Positions 1 to 15,000 of a stretch of 64,000 nucleotides of DNA are shown piece by piece. Source of the stretch: Nocardia abscessus (GTDB lineage: Bacteria > Actinomycetota > Actinomycetes > Mycobacteriales > Mycobacteriaceae); assembly GCF_015477775.1 (NCBI RefSeq), contig NZ_JADLQO010000003.1, positions 372,001-436,000 of the forward strand, given 5' to 3'. Position numbers and translations under genes: made by a program. How positions within the stretch are numbered: position 1 is the first letter of the stretch; every line of letters starts with the position of its first letter. The notes below the pieces were generated by a model. The model saw nothing but the letters and a program-made list of their open reading frames with translations, made no database searches and had not been told where the DNA came from.

Positions 1-3000
1 GCCGCGCTCACCTACCGCGAACTCGACGAACGCTCCAACCGATTCGCCCGCAGGCTCATCGCGCTCGGCGCGGGACCGGAATCGCTGGTGGCCATCGCGA
101 TGCCCCGCGACGCCGATCTGATCGTCGCGGTGCTCGGCGTGCTGAAATCGGGCGCCGGGTATCTGCCGCTGGACACGGCCCACCCGGCCGAGCGGCTCGA
201 ATACGTACTGGGCGACGCGAACCCGATCGCGGTGGTCACGAAGCGTGGCATGCGCGAGCAGGTTCCGGGCGACCCCGGCCGCGTCGTGCTGTTCGACGAC
301 GTCCTTGCCGCCGAGCAGGCAGCGGACCCGATCACCGATGCCGATCGGACCGACTTGCTGCGTCCCGACCACCTCGCCTACGTCATCTACACCTCCGGGT
401 CGACCGGACGTCCGAAGGGCGTCTCGATCACCCATCGCGCCGTGTCCACCTATCTGGTGAACTCGTGTGCCGAGATCGGCATCCGATCCGGCGACGTCTG
501 GACGCTGTTCCACTCCTTCGCCTTCGACTACTCGGTCTGGGAGATCTTCGGCGCGCTGGTCACCGGCGGCCGGATCGTCGTCGTGGACAGCCTCACCGCC
601 CGGTCGCCGGACGACGTCGTGCGCCTGGCGGCCCGCGAGCAGGTCACGGTCTTCAGTCAGACGCCCTCGGCGTTCTACCAGTTCGCGGCCGCGCGCCAGC
701 GGTACGCGCACGCCGGGGAGCCCGAAGGCGAGCTGTCGCTGCGGCTGGTCATCCTGTCGGGCGAAGCTCTCGACCCGGCCGGGCTGGCCGCCTGGTACGA
801 ACACAACCCGAATCTGCCTGTGCTGGCCAACAGTTACGGCATCACCGAGACCACCGTCTTCGTCACCTACACCGACCTCACATCGGAGATCGCCGTTCCG
901 GGCGCACCCAGCACGGTCGGCCCGGCGTTGCCGGGCTTGCGAACCTACGTCCTGGACGAGCGGTTGCGTCCGTGCCCGCTCGGTGCCTGGGGCGAGATCT
1001 ACGTCGCGGGAACGCAACTCGCTCGTGGCTACCTCGACCGACCGGCGCTGAGCGCGGGGCGTTTCGTCGCGAACCCGTTCGGAAAGCCCGGGGAGCGCCT
1101 CTACCGCAGCGGGGACGTGGCGCGCTGGAATCATCAGGGCGAGCTGGAATATCGCGGTCGCGCCGACCAGCAGGTGCAGTTGCGCGGGTTCCGTATCGAG
1201 CTGGACGAGATCCGCAACGCGCTGCTGACCCATGACAGTGTCGCGGCGGCGGTCGTCGTCGTGCATCTGCCCGGTACGGAGGCAGCCCGGCTGGTCGGAT
1301 ACGTCGTCCCCGCCGTCGGCGCCGCCTGCGAAGCCGACGCCCTGCGCACCCACGTCGACGGGATACTGCCCGAATACATGGTGCCGTCGAGCATCGTGGT
1401 GATCGACGCGGTGCCGCTGACGGTGAACGGCAAAGTGGACTACCGGGCACTGCCCGAGCCGGTCTTCGATTCGGCCGCGGCGTACGTCGCGCCCCGCACG
1501 GTCGTCGAGGAGTCGATCGCCGACGTCTTCGCGGAGGTGCTCGGCATCGACCGGGTGGGCGTGCTGGACAGCTTCTTCGAACTGGGCGGCAACTCGATCA
1601 CCGCGACCAGCGCGGCCGTGCGCATCGCGGAAGTGACCCGGTGCGACGTGTCGGTCCGCGATCTGTTCGTCAAGCAGACCGTCGCGGAACTCGCCGCGCA
1701 TCTCGAGGACGCGCACCGCTCCGGCAGGCCGGTGCTGCGGGCCGTGCCCAGACCCGATCCCATTCCGCTCGCGCCTGCGCAGAACAGGATGTGGCTGGTC
1801 AACCAGACCGACCCGACCTCGGCGGCCTACAACATCCCGCTCATCGTGCAGCTGACCGGACGGCTCAACGCCGCGGCGCTGCGTGCCGCGCTGACCGACG
1901 TGATCGACCGGCACGAATCGCTGCGCACCGTGTACCCGGCCGTGAACGGCGAAGGGACGCAGGTCGTGCTGTCGGCCGAAGAGGTCGTCGCCGGTCTGGA
2001 CCTGACCCCGCGGCCGACCGACCCGGACGAGATCGACCAGCGGATCCGCGAGCTGGCGTCGGTCGGGACCGATCTGCGCGAACGCGCCCCGATCCAGGTG
2101 GCGCTGCTCGCGACGGCCGACCGCAGGCGGCATGTCCTGGCCGTCGTCCTGCACCACATCTGCTGCGACGGATCCTCGCTGCGGCCCCTCGCGGCCGATG
2201 TCGCCGTCGCCTACGAGGCGAGGGCGGAGGGCAAGACACCGGACTGGGAGCCTTTGCTGGTCCAGTACGCCGACTACAGCATCTGGCATCGCAGCCTGCT
2301 CGGCGACCCGGACGATCCGGATTCGCGGGCCGCCCACCAGTTGCGGTACTGGTCGCAGCGATTGGCGGGGATGCCGCCGGTCCTGGAGTTGCCCGCCGAC
2401 CGTCCGCGTCCGGCCCGCCAGTCCATGCGCGGCGACGTCGCGGACACCGTGATCCCCGCCGAGACCTTCGCGGGGATCGAGCGGCTGGCGCGCGCGGCCA
2501 ACGTCACGACGTTCATGGTCGTCCACGCCGCCCTGGCCGTACTGCTGGCCCGGATGTCGGGTTCGGCGGACGTCACCGTCGGCACGCCGGTCGCCGGTCG
2601 CGGTGAGCGCGCGCTCGAGCCGCTCATCGGCATGTTCGTCAACACCGTGCCGTTGCGTACCGAGGTGTCCTTCGAGGAGTCGTTCACCGCGTTCCTGGCG
2701 CGCGTCAAGGACATCGACGTCGATGCCTTCGCCAACAGCGACCTGCCCTACGAGCGTGTCGTGGACGAACTGCATCCGAAACGGTCGATGGCGTACGCAC
2801 CGCTGTGCCAGGTGTATCTCGCTTTCGAGAACATGGATCGGGCGAGCCTGGAGCTGTCCGAGCTGACCGTCGAGCTCCTCGATCCGGGCGCCGAACCGGC
2901 GAAGGTGGACATCATCGTCACGGTCGCGGAGAACACCGCGGCGGGCGGCGACGTCGCGTTGCGCGTCAACTACGCGACGGACCTGTTCGACCGGGAGACC

Positions 3001-6000
3001 GTCGAAGAGCTCGCCGAGCGATTGAACCGTCTTCTCGAGGCGTTCGTGTCGAATCCCCGGGTGCGCGTCGGCGACGTGGACCTGTTGTCGGGGGTCGAAC
3101 GGCTGGAATTGGTCCCGGCTTCCGGCGGTCGCGCCGAGACGCCTCGGGTGCTGGCCGACGTCCTGCTGGTCGGTGATCGCGGCGCACCGGCCGTGGTGTC
3201 GGGGGAGCGGGTGCTCTCCTACGGAGAGCTGGACGAGTGGTCGAATCGTCTTGCGCGGGTGTTGATCGAATGGGGTGTGGGGCCGGGGGATCAGGTCGCG
3301 CTGGCCATGGGGCGGTCGGTGGAGTTCGTGGTCGGCGTGTGGGCGGTGGCGCGGGCCGGTGCCGCGTTCGTGCCGGTCGATCCGCGCTACCCCAGCGAAC
3401 GGGTCGCGCACATCGTCGCGGACTCGGATGTGGAGGTCGCGCTCACCGTCGAGGCGTCGCGCACACTGCTTCCCGGTCACGTGCGGCAGCTGGTGCTCGA
3501 TCATCCGGGCACCGGGGCGTTCCTCGCGGCGCAGTCCCCGGCCGCGGTGACCGACGCGGATCGCGTGCGCGCCTGCCGTGTGGCCGACGCGGCCTACGTG
3601 GTGTACACCTCCGGCTCGACCGGCAAGCCGAAGGGCGTGGCGGTCACCAACGAGGGCTTGGCGAATTTCGCGATCGAGCAGCGGGAACGCTATCGCGTCG
3701 ATCGATGGTCACGGGTATTGCAGGTGGCGGCGCCGGGTTTCGACGCGGTGATGCTGGAGCTGCTGATGGCGCACGCGAACGGCGCCGTGCTGGTCGTGTC
3801 CCCGCCGGAGGTGTTCGCCGGTGCGCAGCTCGCGGAGTTGATTCGCGCACAGGATGTTTCGCATGCCTTCGTGACCCCCAGCGTGCTGGCGACGATGTCG
3901 CCCGCCGGCCTGGACTCGCTGCAGGTGCTGGTGGCGGGCGGGGAAGCGGTGTCGGCCGAGACCGTGTCGGTGTGGGCTCCGGGGCGGCGCTTGCACAACG
4001 GCTACGGACCCACCGAGACCACGATCATGGTCGCGATCAGCGATCCGCTGTGCGTGGGCGATCCGGTCACCATCGGCGGCCCGATCCGCGGCGTCGACGC
4101 GGTGGTACTGGACGAGCGGCTGCGGCCGGTCCCCGTCGGGGTGACCGGACAGCTGTACGTCTCGGGTGTGCAGCTGTCGCGCGGATACCTCAACCGGCCC
4201 GCGTCCACGGCCGCCACTTTCGTCGCCAACCCGTACGGCCCCGCGGGCACCCGCATGTACGGAACCGGTGACCTGGCGCGCTGGACCACCGAGCACACCC
4301 TGGAATACCTGGGGCGCACCGACTTCCAGGTGAAGATCCGCGGCCAGCGCATCGAACTCGGCGAGATCGAAGCCGTCCTCGCCGGGCATCCGGCCGTCGC
4401 GACCGCGGTCGTGGTGGGCGTACAGGCCGAGACCGGATCGCGATTGGCGGCGTACGTGGTGCCCGCCGACGGCGCCGTCGACACCGCGGAGCTGGTGAAG
4501 TACGCGGCGCAACGGCTGCCCTCGCACATGGTCCCGGACACGGTCATGGTGCTCGACAGGCTCCCGCTGTCGTCGGTGGGCAAGGTCGACCGCGCCGCGC
4601 TGCCCGAACCCGAGTTCGCTCCCGCCGCGGAGTTCGTCGCGCCGCGCAACGCGACCGAGCAGGTCGTGGCCGACATCTGCGCGGGCGTGCTTGGCATCGA
4701 CCGCGTCGGCGTCCTCGACAGCTTCTTCGATCTCGGCGGCAACTCGCTGTCGGCCACCCGCGCGGCCGCGCAGCTCAGCGGCGCGTTCGGCGTCGAGGTG
4801 CCGCTGCGCGCGATCTTCGAGACGCCGACCATCGGGGCGCTGGCCGAGCGCCTGCGCAGCGCCGACGCGGCGACTCGGGAGCCGCTGGTACCGCAGGAGC
4901 GCCCGGCCCGGATCCCGCTCTCGCCCGCCCAGGCCCGCATGTGGTTCCTCAATCAGTTCGACACCGGTTCGCCGGTGTACAACATCCCGCTGGTCGTGCG
5001 GATGTCGGGAGACCTCGACGTGGCCGCGATGCACGCGACGATCGCGGACGTGCTCGAACGTCATGAGGCGCTGCGAACCGTCTACCCGGACAGCGACACC
5101 GGACCGCACCAGCTGGTCGTGCCGGTGGAGACGGCGCTGACCCCACTGGTGCCGATACCGGTCGCGGCGAGCGAGATCGAGGCGCGCGTCACCGCGGAGG
5201 TGACCGTGGGATTCGACGTCACCGCCGAGGTGCCGTTCCGGGTCGCGTTGCTGCGCAGCGCACCCGACGAGCACGCCCTGGTGCTCGTGGTCCACCACAT
5301 CAGTTTCGACGGGTCCTCGCTGGCGCCGCTGGCCGCGGACCTCATGACCGCCTACAGAGCCCGCGTTCGGCACGAAGCGCCACAGTGGGCGCCCTTGCCG
5401 GTGCAGTACGCGGATTACGCGCTGTGGCAACGCAAGTTGCTCGGCGCCGAGGACGACCCGCACAGCCCGACCGTCGCCCAGACCCGCTACTGGCTCGCGG
5501 CCCTCGCCGGTCTGCCCGAGGTGCTGGATCTGCCCACCGACCGTCCGCGGCCTGCGAAGCAGTCGTTCCGCGGCGCGACGGTCTCGGCGATCCTTCCCGC
5601 GGATCTGCATCGCGAGGTGGTCGCGCTGGCTCGCCGCCACGACGCGACGGTCTTCATGGTGATGCACGCGGCGTACGCGGCGCTGCTGGCGCGGCTGTCC
5701 GGCACCGGGGACATCGCCGTGGGCACACCGATCGCCGGTCGTGGCGAGCCGGGACTGGACGGCTTGGTCGGCATGTTCGTCAACACGCTGGTGTTGCGGA
5801 CGCACTTGGAGCCCGGCGCGTCCTTCGTCCGGATCCTGGATCAGGTCCGGGCCACCGACCTGGCCGCCTTCGAGAACGCCGACATCCCGTTCGAGCGCCT
5901 CGTCGAGGTGCTGAACCCGCCGCGCTCGACGGCACACGCACCGTTGACGCAGGTGGGCTTCTCGTTCCAGAACATCGAGATTCCCACGGTGAAGTTCGAG

Positions 6001-9000
6001 GGCCTGACGGTCTCGGCGCAGATGGCCGATCCCAGTGTGGCGAAGTACGACCTGCACCTGAATCTGGTCGACGCCTTGGAACCGGATGGCGAACCCGGCG
6101 ACATGGCGGTCGAATTCGGTTACGCGACCGACCTGTTCGACGAGGCGACGGTCACGTCGATGTTCGATCGCTACCTGCTGTTGCTGCGCGCGATCGTCGT
6201 CGACCCCACCCGCGCCGTCGGCGACATCGACTTGCTGACCGAGCAGGAGACGCGTCAGCTCGCGGTGCGGTCGGCCGGGACGCGGACGCAGGCGCCGGCG
6301 GCGACGATCGCGGACTTGTTCGCCGCGCAGGTGGCGGCGACACCGGAGCAGACGGCGGTGCTCGACGCGGCGAGCGGCGCCCAGCTCGATTACCGAGCAT
6401 TCGGAGCGCGGGTGAATGCGCTGGCCCGCGCGCTCATCCGGCGCGGCATCGGCCCGGAAAGCGTTGTGGCGGTGGCGATGCGGCGTTCGGTGGATCTGCT
6501 GGCCACGCTGTACGCGATCCACGCCGCGGGTGCGGCGTACCTGCCGCTGGACCCGGATCACCCGGTCGATCGGGTGCGCGCTGTCCTGGCCGCGGCACGG
6601 CCCGATGCGGTCCTCACCCGCCCGGACGACCACGCCGGCCTGCCCGCCGACGTGCCGGTCTGGACGCTCGCGGAACTCGACGCCGAGCGCGAGGACACCT
6701 CGGCGGTCATCGACGCCGACCGGACTCGCCCGCTGCGCGCGGACGATCTGGCCTACGTCATCTACACCTCCGGCTCGACGGGCGTGCCCAAGGGCGTGGC
6801 GGTCCCGCACGGCGCGGTGGTGAACCAGCTCCGCTGGCTGCACGAGCACTACCGGCTCGGCGGCGACGACGTCATGCTGCTGCGGACACCGGTGACGTTC
6901 GACCTGTCGGTCTGGGAGCTGTTCGCGGCGTCGACCTGTGGCGCGGCGTTGGTCGTCGCGGGCCCCGACGCGCACACCGACCCGCGCGAGGTCGCTCGGC
7001 TACTGGCCGAGTATCGGGTGACGACGGTGGATTTCGTGCCGTCTCTGCTGTCGGCGTTCCTCGAGGTGGCCACCCCGCACCGACTCCCGGAGCTGCGCCG
7101 CGTGCTGTGCATCGGCGAGGCCCTGCCCGCCGAAACCGTCCGTCGCTTCCGGGATTTCAGCGATGCGCGCATCGACAACCTGTACGGCCCGACGGAGGCC
7201 GCCGTCAGCGTCACCGCCCACCGGATCGACGCGGTCGAGGGCGTGGCCGTGCCGATCGGCGTCCCCGAGGCGAACGTGACCGTGCACGTGCTGGATTCGC
7301 GGCTGCATCCGGTGCCCGCCGGCGTGACCGGTGAGCTGTACCTGGGCGGCGTGCAACTGGCGCGCGGATACCACGCACGGCCGGGCCTGACCGCCGCGAC
7401 GTTCGTCGCCGATCCCTTCGGGGCCGCGGCAGGCGCCCGCCTCTACCGCACCGGTGACCTCGTTCGCTGGGACGAGGGCGGCAGCCTGCGCTATGTCGGC
7501 CGCGCCGACACCCAGGTGAAGGTGCGCGGCCTGCGGATCGAACTCGGCGACATCGAAGCAGCGCTGACGGCACACGAGCAGGTGAACGCGGCCGTCGCGC
7601 AGGTGCGCGTCGACGGCGGCGAGCAGCGGCTGGTCGCCTACGTGGTCGCGGACGCCGGGATCGACGTCCGCCACGTCCGGCGCGCTCTGCTGGACCGGCT
7701 GCCCGCCTACATGGTGCCGTCGTCGGTGACCCGGATCGACGCGGTGCCGCTGAACGCGAATGGCAAGGTGGACTACCGGGCACTGCCCGAGCCGGACCAC
7801 AGCGCCCAGGAGCCGGAGTTCCGCGCGCCGCAGGGCCTCGTCGAACAGGCTGTCGCCGCGGTCTTCGCGGAGCTGTTCGACCGGCCCGAGATCGGCGCGG
7901 ACGACAACTTCTTCGAGCTGGGTGGCAACTCCCTCGTCGCGACGCGCGTGCTGAGCCGGATCGGTGACGTCGTCGACGTGACCATCCCCGTGCGTGCGAT
8001 CTTCGAGGCCCCGACCGTGGCCGGCCTGGCCGAGCGGATCGCCCAGCTGCGCGCGGTTCCGAGCCTTCCCGCGCCGGCCCGGGTCCCGCGCCCGGACCGC
8101 ATTCCGCTCTCGCACGCGCAGACCCGGATGTGGTTCCTCAACCAGTTCGATCCCACCGCGCCGGGATACGTGGTGCCGCTGGCGATTCGGCTCGACGGCA
8201 CGCTGGATTCGGCGGCGCTCACCGCCGCTGTGGGCGATGTCATCGAGCGGCACGAGAGCCTGCGCACCATGTATCCGGCGATCGACGGCGCCCCCACCCA
8301 GGTCGTGTTGCCGGCCGAGGACGTGCTGGCCACGTGCGACCTGTCCCCGCAGGCGATCGGCGAGCGGGAACTGCCGCAGCGGCTGGCCGAGTTCTGCGGG
8401 ACCGGATTCGACGTGGCGAAGGGCGTGCCCCTGCGCGTCGCGCTGTATCAGTTGTCGGACGCGGCATGGACGCTCGCACTGGCCGCCCACCACATCAGTT
8501 GCGACGGCTTCTCGGTGGCCCCGCTGGCCGCCGACCTGGTGGCGGCGTATCGGGCGCGCTGCGGCGGCACCGCGCCGGACTGGGCGCCGCTGCCCGTGCA
8601 ATTCGCCGACTACGCCCTGTGGCAGCGCGCGGTGCTCGGCTCGGCGGACGACCCGGACTCGTACGTCGCCCGCGACATCGCCTACTGGCGAACACAACTC
8701 GCGGGCGTGCCCGATCTGCTCGAGTTGCCGACCGACCGGCCGAGGCCGATCGAGCAGTCCCAGCGCGGCGCGGTGATCGAGCTCGTCATCCCCGGCGAGC
8801 TGCAAGGCCGGGTGGAAGCGCTGGCGCGGCGAGCGGGAGCCACCACGTTCATGGTGGTGCACACGGCTCTGGCGGTGCTGCTGTCGCGGCTGTCCGGCAG
8901 CGACGACGTCACCGTCGGTGTTCCGCACGCGGGCCGGGGGGACCGGTCGCTGGACAACCTCGTCGGCATGTTCGTCAACACCTTGGTGATGCGCTCGCGG

Positions 9001-12000
9001 ATCACGCTCGACCAGACCTTCCTGAGTCTGCTCGAGCAGGTACGACGCACCGACATCGAGGCGTTCGACCACGCCACCGTGCCGTTCGAGCAATTGGTGG
9101 ACGCGCTGAATCCGGTGCGATCGACCGCGCACACGCCGTTGTTCCAGGTGCTGCTCGCCTACCAGAACATGGCGCGGGCTCGCGTGGAGCTGCCCGGGCT
9201 CACCGTCGAGAACGTTGACCCCGGCGACAGCGCCGCGATCTACGACCTGCTGCTGATGATGACCGAGGGGCACGGCACGCACAACGAGCCGACCGGCATG
9301 ACCTTGCGCCTGACCTACGCCACGGACCTCTTCGACGAGGACACGGTGCGGGGCTTCGCGGGCCGGTTCGTCCGTGTCCTCGACGCCGCGGCCCGCGACG
9401 CCGAGGCCCCCGTCGGAGAGATCGGGTTGCTCGACGAGGCGGAGCGCTCCCAGGTGCTGGAGCGGTGGAACGACACCGGTGGCTCCGCCGCACCGGGCCG
9501 GACCCTCGTCGATGTCTTCGACGAACAGGTCGCGCGCACCCCCGACAGTGCGGCGCTCCTGCTGCCGGACGGCGGCACGCTGACCTACCGGGACTTCGAC
9601 GCTCGCGTCAATCGTCTGGCCCGATGGCTCATCGCACGCGGTGCCGGGCCGGAAACGGTTGTCGCGGTGGCCATCCGCCGCTCGGCCGAGCTGGTCACCG
9701 CGCTCTACGCCGTGGTGAAGGCGGGCGCGGCGTTCCTGCCGATCGACCCGGATCATCCGAGCGCCCGGATCGCGCACGTGCTGGGCGCGGCCCGTCCTCT
9801 GGTGGTGCTCACCACCACCGTGGACGGCGCGGATCTGCCCGGCGGATTCGAATGCGCGTCCATCGACCTGCTCGACGTGACAAGTCTGTCCGAAACCAGG
9901 ATCACGGATGCCCAGCGGCGGACACCGCTGCGTCCGAACCACCTCGCCTACGTGCTGTTCACCTCCGGGTCCACCGGCGTCCCCAAGGGCGTGGCCCTGA
10001 CCCATGCCGCCACGGTGAGCCAGCTGGCGTGGGCGCAACAGCAGTGGCCACACGACGGCTCCGACGCGGTGCTGCACAAGACGCCGATCACCTTCGACAT
10101 TGCGGTCTGGGAGTTGTTCTGGCCGTTGCAGACCGGCGCGCACATCGTCGTCGCCGAGCCGGACGGACATCGCGACCCCGCGTACCTGGCAGACGTCATC
10201 GCGCGGCACCGGATCACCACCGTGCACTTCGTCCCCTCGATGCTCGATGTCCTGCTCGAATCCACGGGCGCGGCGGAACTGCCCTCGATCCGGCGGGTGT
10301 TCGTCGCGGGTGAGGCGCTGGCACAACGCACCGTCGATGCCGCGGCGCGGGTCTTCGCGCACGCGGAACTGGTGAACTGGTACGGGCCCGCGGAGGCGGA
10401 AGTGGTCACCGCCGCGCGGTGCGCGCCGCACGCCGCGACCGCCGCGACGGTGCCGATCGGAGCGCCCGCGGCAGGCATGAAGGTCTACGTGCTGGATGCG
10501 CGACTGCGGCCGGTGCCGGTCGGGGTCGTCGGTGAGCTGTACGTCGCCGGCGTCCAATTGGCGCGCGGCTACCACTCGCGTCCCGAACTCACCTGCCGCG
10601 CCTTCGTCGCGAACCCGTTCGGGGCGGCAGGGGAGCGGCTGTACCGAACCGGTGACCTGGTCCGGTGGCGGAAGACGGGAGAGCTGGAGTACCTGGGCCG
10701 CAGCGACTTCCAGGTGAAGGTGCGCGGTCAGCGGGTGGAGCCCGGTGACATCGAAGCCGCGCTGCGCGATGTGGCGCAGGTGGCGCGTGCGGTGGCCGTC
10801 GTGACGACCGAACGCATCGTCGGCTACGTGACCCTCGCGCCGGGGGCGGTGACCGACGGCCGCGCCATTCGCGAACAGCTGACCCGCACGCTGCCGTCCT
10901 ACCTGGTTCCGGACGCGGTGCAGGTGCTCGACGCGATGCCGCTCACCGCGAACGGCAAGCTCGACCGATCGGCGCTGCCGCAGCCGGTGTTCGACGACGG
11001 CGAAACGTTCGTCTCGCCGCGCACCGACACCGAGGCGGTGCTGGCGCGTCTGGTCGCCCAACTCACCGGCGCGGACCGGGTGAGCGTGACGGCGAACCTG
11101 TTCGAGATCGGCGTCAACTCGCTCTCGGCTGCCCAGCTCGCCGCGCGGGCACAGGCCGCCGTCGGTGTGGACGTCGGCATCCGTGACGTTTTCGACGCTC
11201 CGACGATCGCCGCGCTCGCCGAACGGATGTCGACCCGCACACGGTCCACGGCGGTGGCGCTCACGCCACGGCAACGCCGCGGGGCCGTCCCGTTGGCGGC
11301 GGCGCAGCGGCGGATCTGGTTCCTCAACCAGTTCGACACCGCCTCGGCGGCCTACAACATCTGCTTCGCGGCCCGCTTGACCGGCCCGCTGGACAACGCC
11401 GCACTGCGGGCCGCCTTCCTGGACGTGGTGACCAGGCACGAGCCCTTGCGGACGGTCTATCCGCTCGTCGACGGTGAACCCTGCCAGGTCGTGCGGGACG
11501 TCACGACGCTCGCCGCGGACGTGACGTTGGAACCGGAGCCGGTGACCGACACCGAGCTGGCCGAACGGATCCGCGATGCCGTCGAGGCGGGATTCGACAT
11601 CGCCGAGTCGGTGCCCGTGCGGGCGCGGCTGTATCGCACCGCGGCCGAGGCGCACGTGCTGGTGGTCGTGGTCCATCACATCGCGGCCGACGGCGCATCG
11701 ATGGCTCCACTCGCCGGTGATGTGTTCGCGGCCTACCGCGCAAGGGTGAGCGGCCATGCGCCGCAGTGGGAACCGTTGCAGGTCCAGTACGCCGACTACG
11801 CGATGTGGCAGCAGGAGATGCTCGGCTCGGAGGACGATCCGACCTCGCTGATCGCGCGTCAGATCGACTACTGGACCGACGCCCTCGACGGCGCGCCGGA
11901 GCTGCTCGCGCTGCCGACCGACCGGCCGCGGCCGGCCACCATCTCGATGGACGGCGGCAACGTCCGGTTCGAGCTGCCCGCCCGGCTGCACGACGACATC

Positions 12001-15000
12001 GTGCGGCTGGCCCACCGTGAGGGCGTCACCGTGTTCGTCGTCCTGCACGCGGCGTTGGCGATCCTGCTGGCGCGTACCGCGCACAGCGACGACATCTCGG
12101 TCGGCACCCCGGTCGCCGGGCGCGGCAGGCCGGAACTCGACGATCTGGTCGGCATGTTCGTGAACACGGTGGTGCTGCGCACGCGAATCGACGACGACCG
12201 GTCTTTCCGGGAACTTCTGGCCGAGGTGCGCGCCGTCGACCTGGAAGCGCTCGCCCACGCCGACCTGCCCTACGAAAGGCTGGTCGACGTCATCGGACGC
12301 CCGCGTTCCACGGCGTATTCGCCTCTGTTCCAAGTGATGTTCGGGTTGCAGAACACCCAGCAGGCCCGGTTCGAGCTGCCCGGCATCGGTGTCGAAGTCC
12401 TCGATCCCGGCATCGCGCAGGCCAAGGCGGACCTCACTGTGCTGATGACCGAACGGCGCGAGGGCGACGAGCCCGCCGGGATCGACGGCGAGATCATCTA
12501 CGCCACCGATCTCTTCGTCGCGTCGACCGCGCATTCGCTGGCCGAGAGGTTCGTTCGCGTCCTCGAAGCGGTCACCGCCGATCCGGTCCGGCCGATCGGT
12601 CGGATCGGCCTGTTGAGCGCCGCGGACACCGAACGTTTGGTGCCCGCGCGGGGCACTGACGGCGTGCGGCACTGCTTGCTTCCGGATCTGCTGGCCGCGG
12701 CCGTGGCCGCGGATCCGGCGGGGGTGGCTCTCATCGGGGACACCGAAACCCTCACCTACGCCGAACTCGACCACAAGGCCAACCGGCTCGCCCGTCACCT
12801 GCTCACCCGAGGCGCCGGGCCGGGCGTGTTCGTCGCGCTGGCCGTGCCGCGGTCGGTCGACTATCACGTCGCCATGTGGGCCATCGCGAAGACCGGCGCC
12901 ACGTTCGTTCCGGTGGATCTGCGCTATCCCGTCGAGCGAATCGCGCACATGGTGAGCGATTCCGGTGTCGAGATCGGGATCACGCTCTCGGCCGCGCGCG
13001 CATCGCTGCCGGACGGGGTGCGCTGGCTGACGCTCGACCAGCCCCGGACCGCGAAGGCGATCGCGGCGAAATCCGGTCGGGCGGTGACCGACGCCGATCG
13101 CGGACGCGTCCTGCGGGTCGAGGATGCCGCGTACCTGATCTACACGTCCGGGTCGACGGGAACCCCGAAGGGCGTCATGGTCACGCATGCGGGACTGGCG
13201 AACTTCGCCGCCGAGCAGCGTGATCGGTATCGGGTCGACGCCACGTGCCGCGTGCTGCAGGTGGCGGCGCCCGCGTTCGACGCGGTGCTGCTGGAGGCGT
13301 TGATGGCGCACGCGGCCTGTGCGGCTCTGGTCGTGTCCCCACCGGAGGTGTTCGGCGGCCCGGATCTGGCCGAGCTGATCCGGAAGCATCAGGTGACGCA
13401 TGCGTTCTTGACGCCGAGTGTGGTGGCGACCATGTCGCCTACGGGCCTCGAGTCGGTGCGGATGCTCGCGGTGGGCGGGGAAATGGTGCCCGCGGAGTTG
13501 ATCGCGGCGTGGGCGCCGGGACGGCGGCTGCACAACATCTACGGCCCCACCGAGACCACGATCGTGATCACCATGAGCGACCCGGTACTGCCGGGCGATC
13601 CGATCGCCATCGGCGGCCCGATTCGCGGTGCGCAGGCATTGGTCCTGGACGCGCGGTTGCGGCCGGTGCCCGTGGGCGTCGCGGGCGAGTTGTACCTCGC
13701 GGGGGCGCAGTTGGCGCGCGGATACCTCAACCGGCGCGCGGTCACGGCCGGTGCGTTCGTGGCGAATCCCTACGGCGGAGACGGTGCGCGGATGTACCGC
13801 ACCGGCGACATCGTCCGGTGGACCACGCAGCGCACCCTGGAATACGTCGGCCGCAGCGACTTCCAGGTCAAGATCCGTGGCCAGCGCATCGAACTCGGTG
13901 AGATCGACGCCGCGCTCATCTCGCATCCGAAGGTGGCCACGGCGGTCACCGTCAGCCGCACCGGGCCCGGCGGGCAGCCGCTTCTGGCCGCGTACATCGT
14001 GACCGAAGCCGGAATCCACGTCGAAACGGCCGGCGTGCTGGATCATGTCGCGTCGATCCTGCCCGCGCACATGGTGCCGTCGGCGCTCACCGTGCTCGAC
14101 CGGATGCCGATCACCTCGACCGGCAAAGTGGACCGGAAAGCGCTGCCGGAACCGGTCTTCGAACCCGCCGCAGACGGCGTCGTCGCGGCGTCGACCGAGC
14201 TGGAGCACACCATCGCGGCCGCGTTCGCGGACGTGCTCGGAATCGGGTCGGTCGGCGTCACCACCTCGTTCTTCACTCTCGGTGGCGATTCCATCCTGTC
14301 GATCCAGCTGGCTTCCCGGTTGAAGTCCGCGGGTGTCATCGTGACGGCGCGCGACATCTTCGAGCAGAAGACCGTTCGTGGCCTCGCACAGGTCGCCGCG
14401 GCCGCCGAACGGGTCGCGCTGGAGGAGTTGCCCGGCGGCGGGGTGGGCGAAATCCCGTTCACGCCGGTCGTCTCCTGGTTCACCGAGCGTCTCGGCGCCG
14501 CCCCGCGATTCGCCCAGTCGATGCTGGTTCGCCTGCCGGGCGACGCGCGCGTCGAGGACGTGACCGCCACGGTGCGGGCAGTGCTCGAACAACACGACAT
14601 GCTGCGCGCGCGGCTGCGCGAACAGTGGCTGGAGGTGCCGCCGGCCGGCGAGGCCGACGCGGCGGAGGCCGTGTTCACCCACACGTTCGGGGCCGACGAG
14701 ACGCCGGGCAGCGCGGGTTTCACCGCGGTGGTGGAAGCGGCGCTGGCCGAGGCATCCGACCGCCTCGACCCGTCCGAGGGACGAATGGTGCAGGTCGCGT
14801 GCCTGTTGCCCGAACCGGGCGTCGACGCCGAAGCGCGTGCCCTCGTCGTCGTGCACCACCTGGCAGTCGACGGCGTGTCGTGGCGAATCCTGGTCCCCGA
14901 CTTCGCCACCGCCTGGCAGCAGGTCACCCAGGGACGGGCGGTGGAGTTGCCCGCGCAGGGCACGTCCATGCGCCGGTGGGCGCAGGCGCTCACCGAGGCC

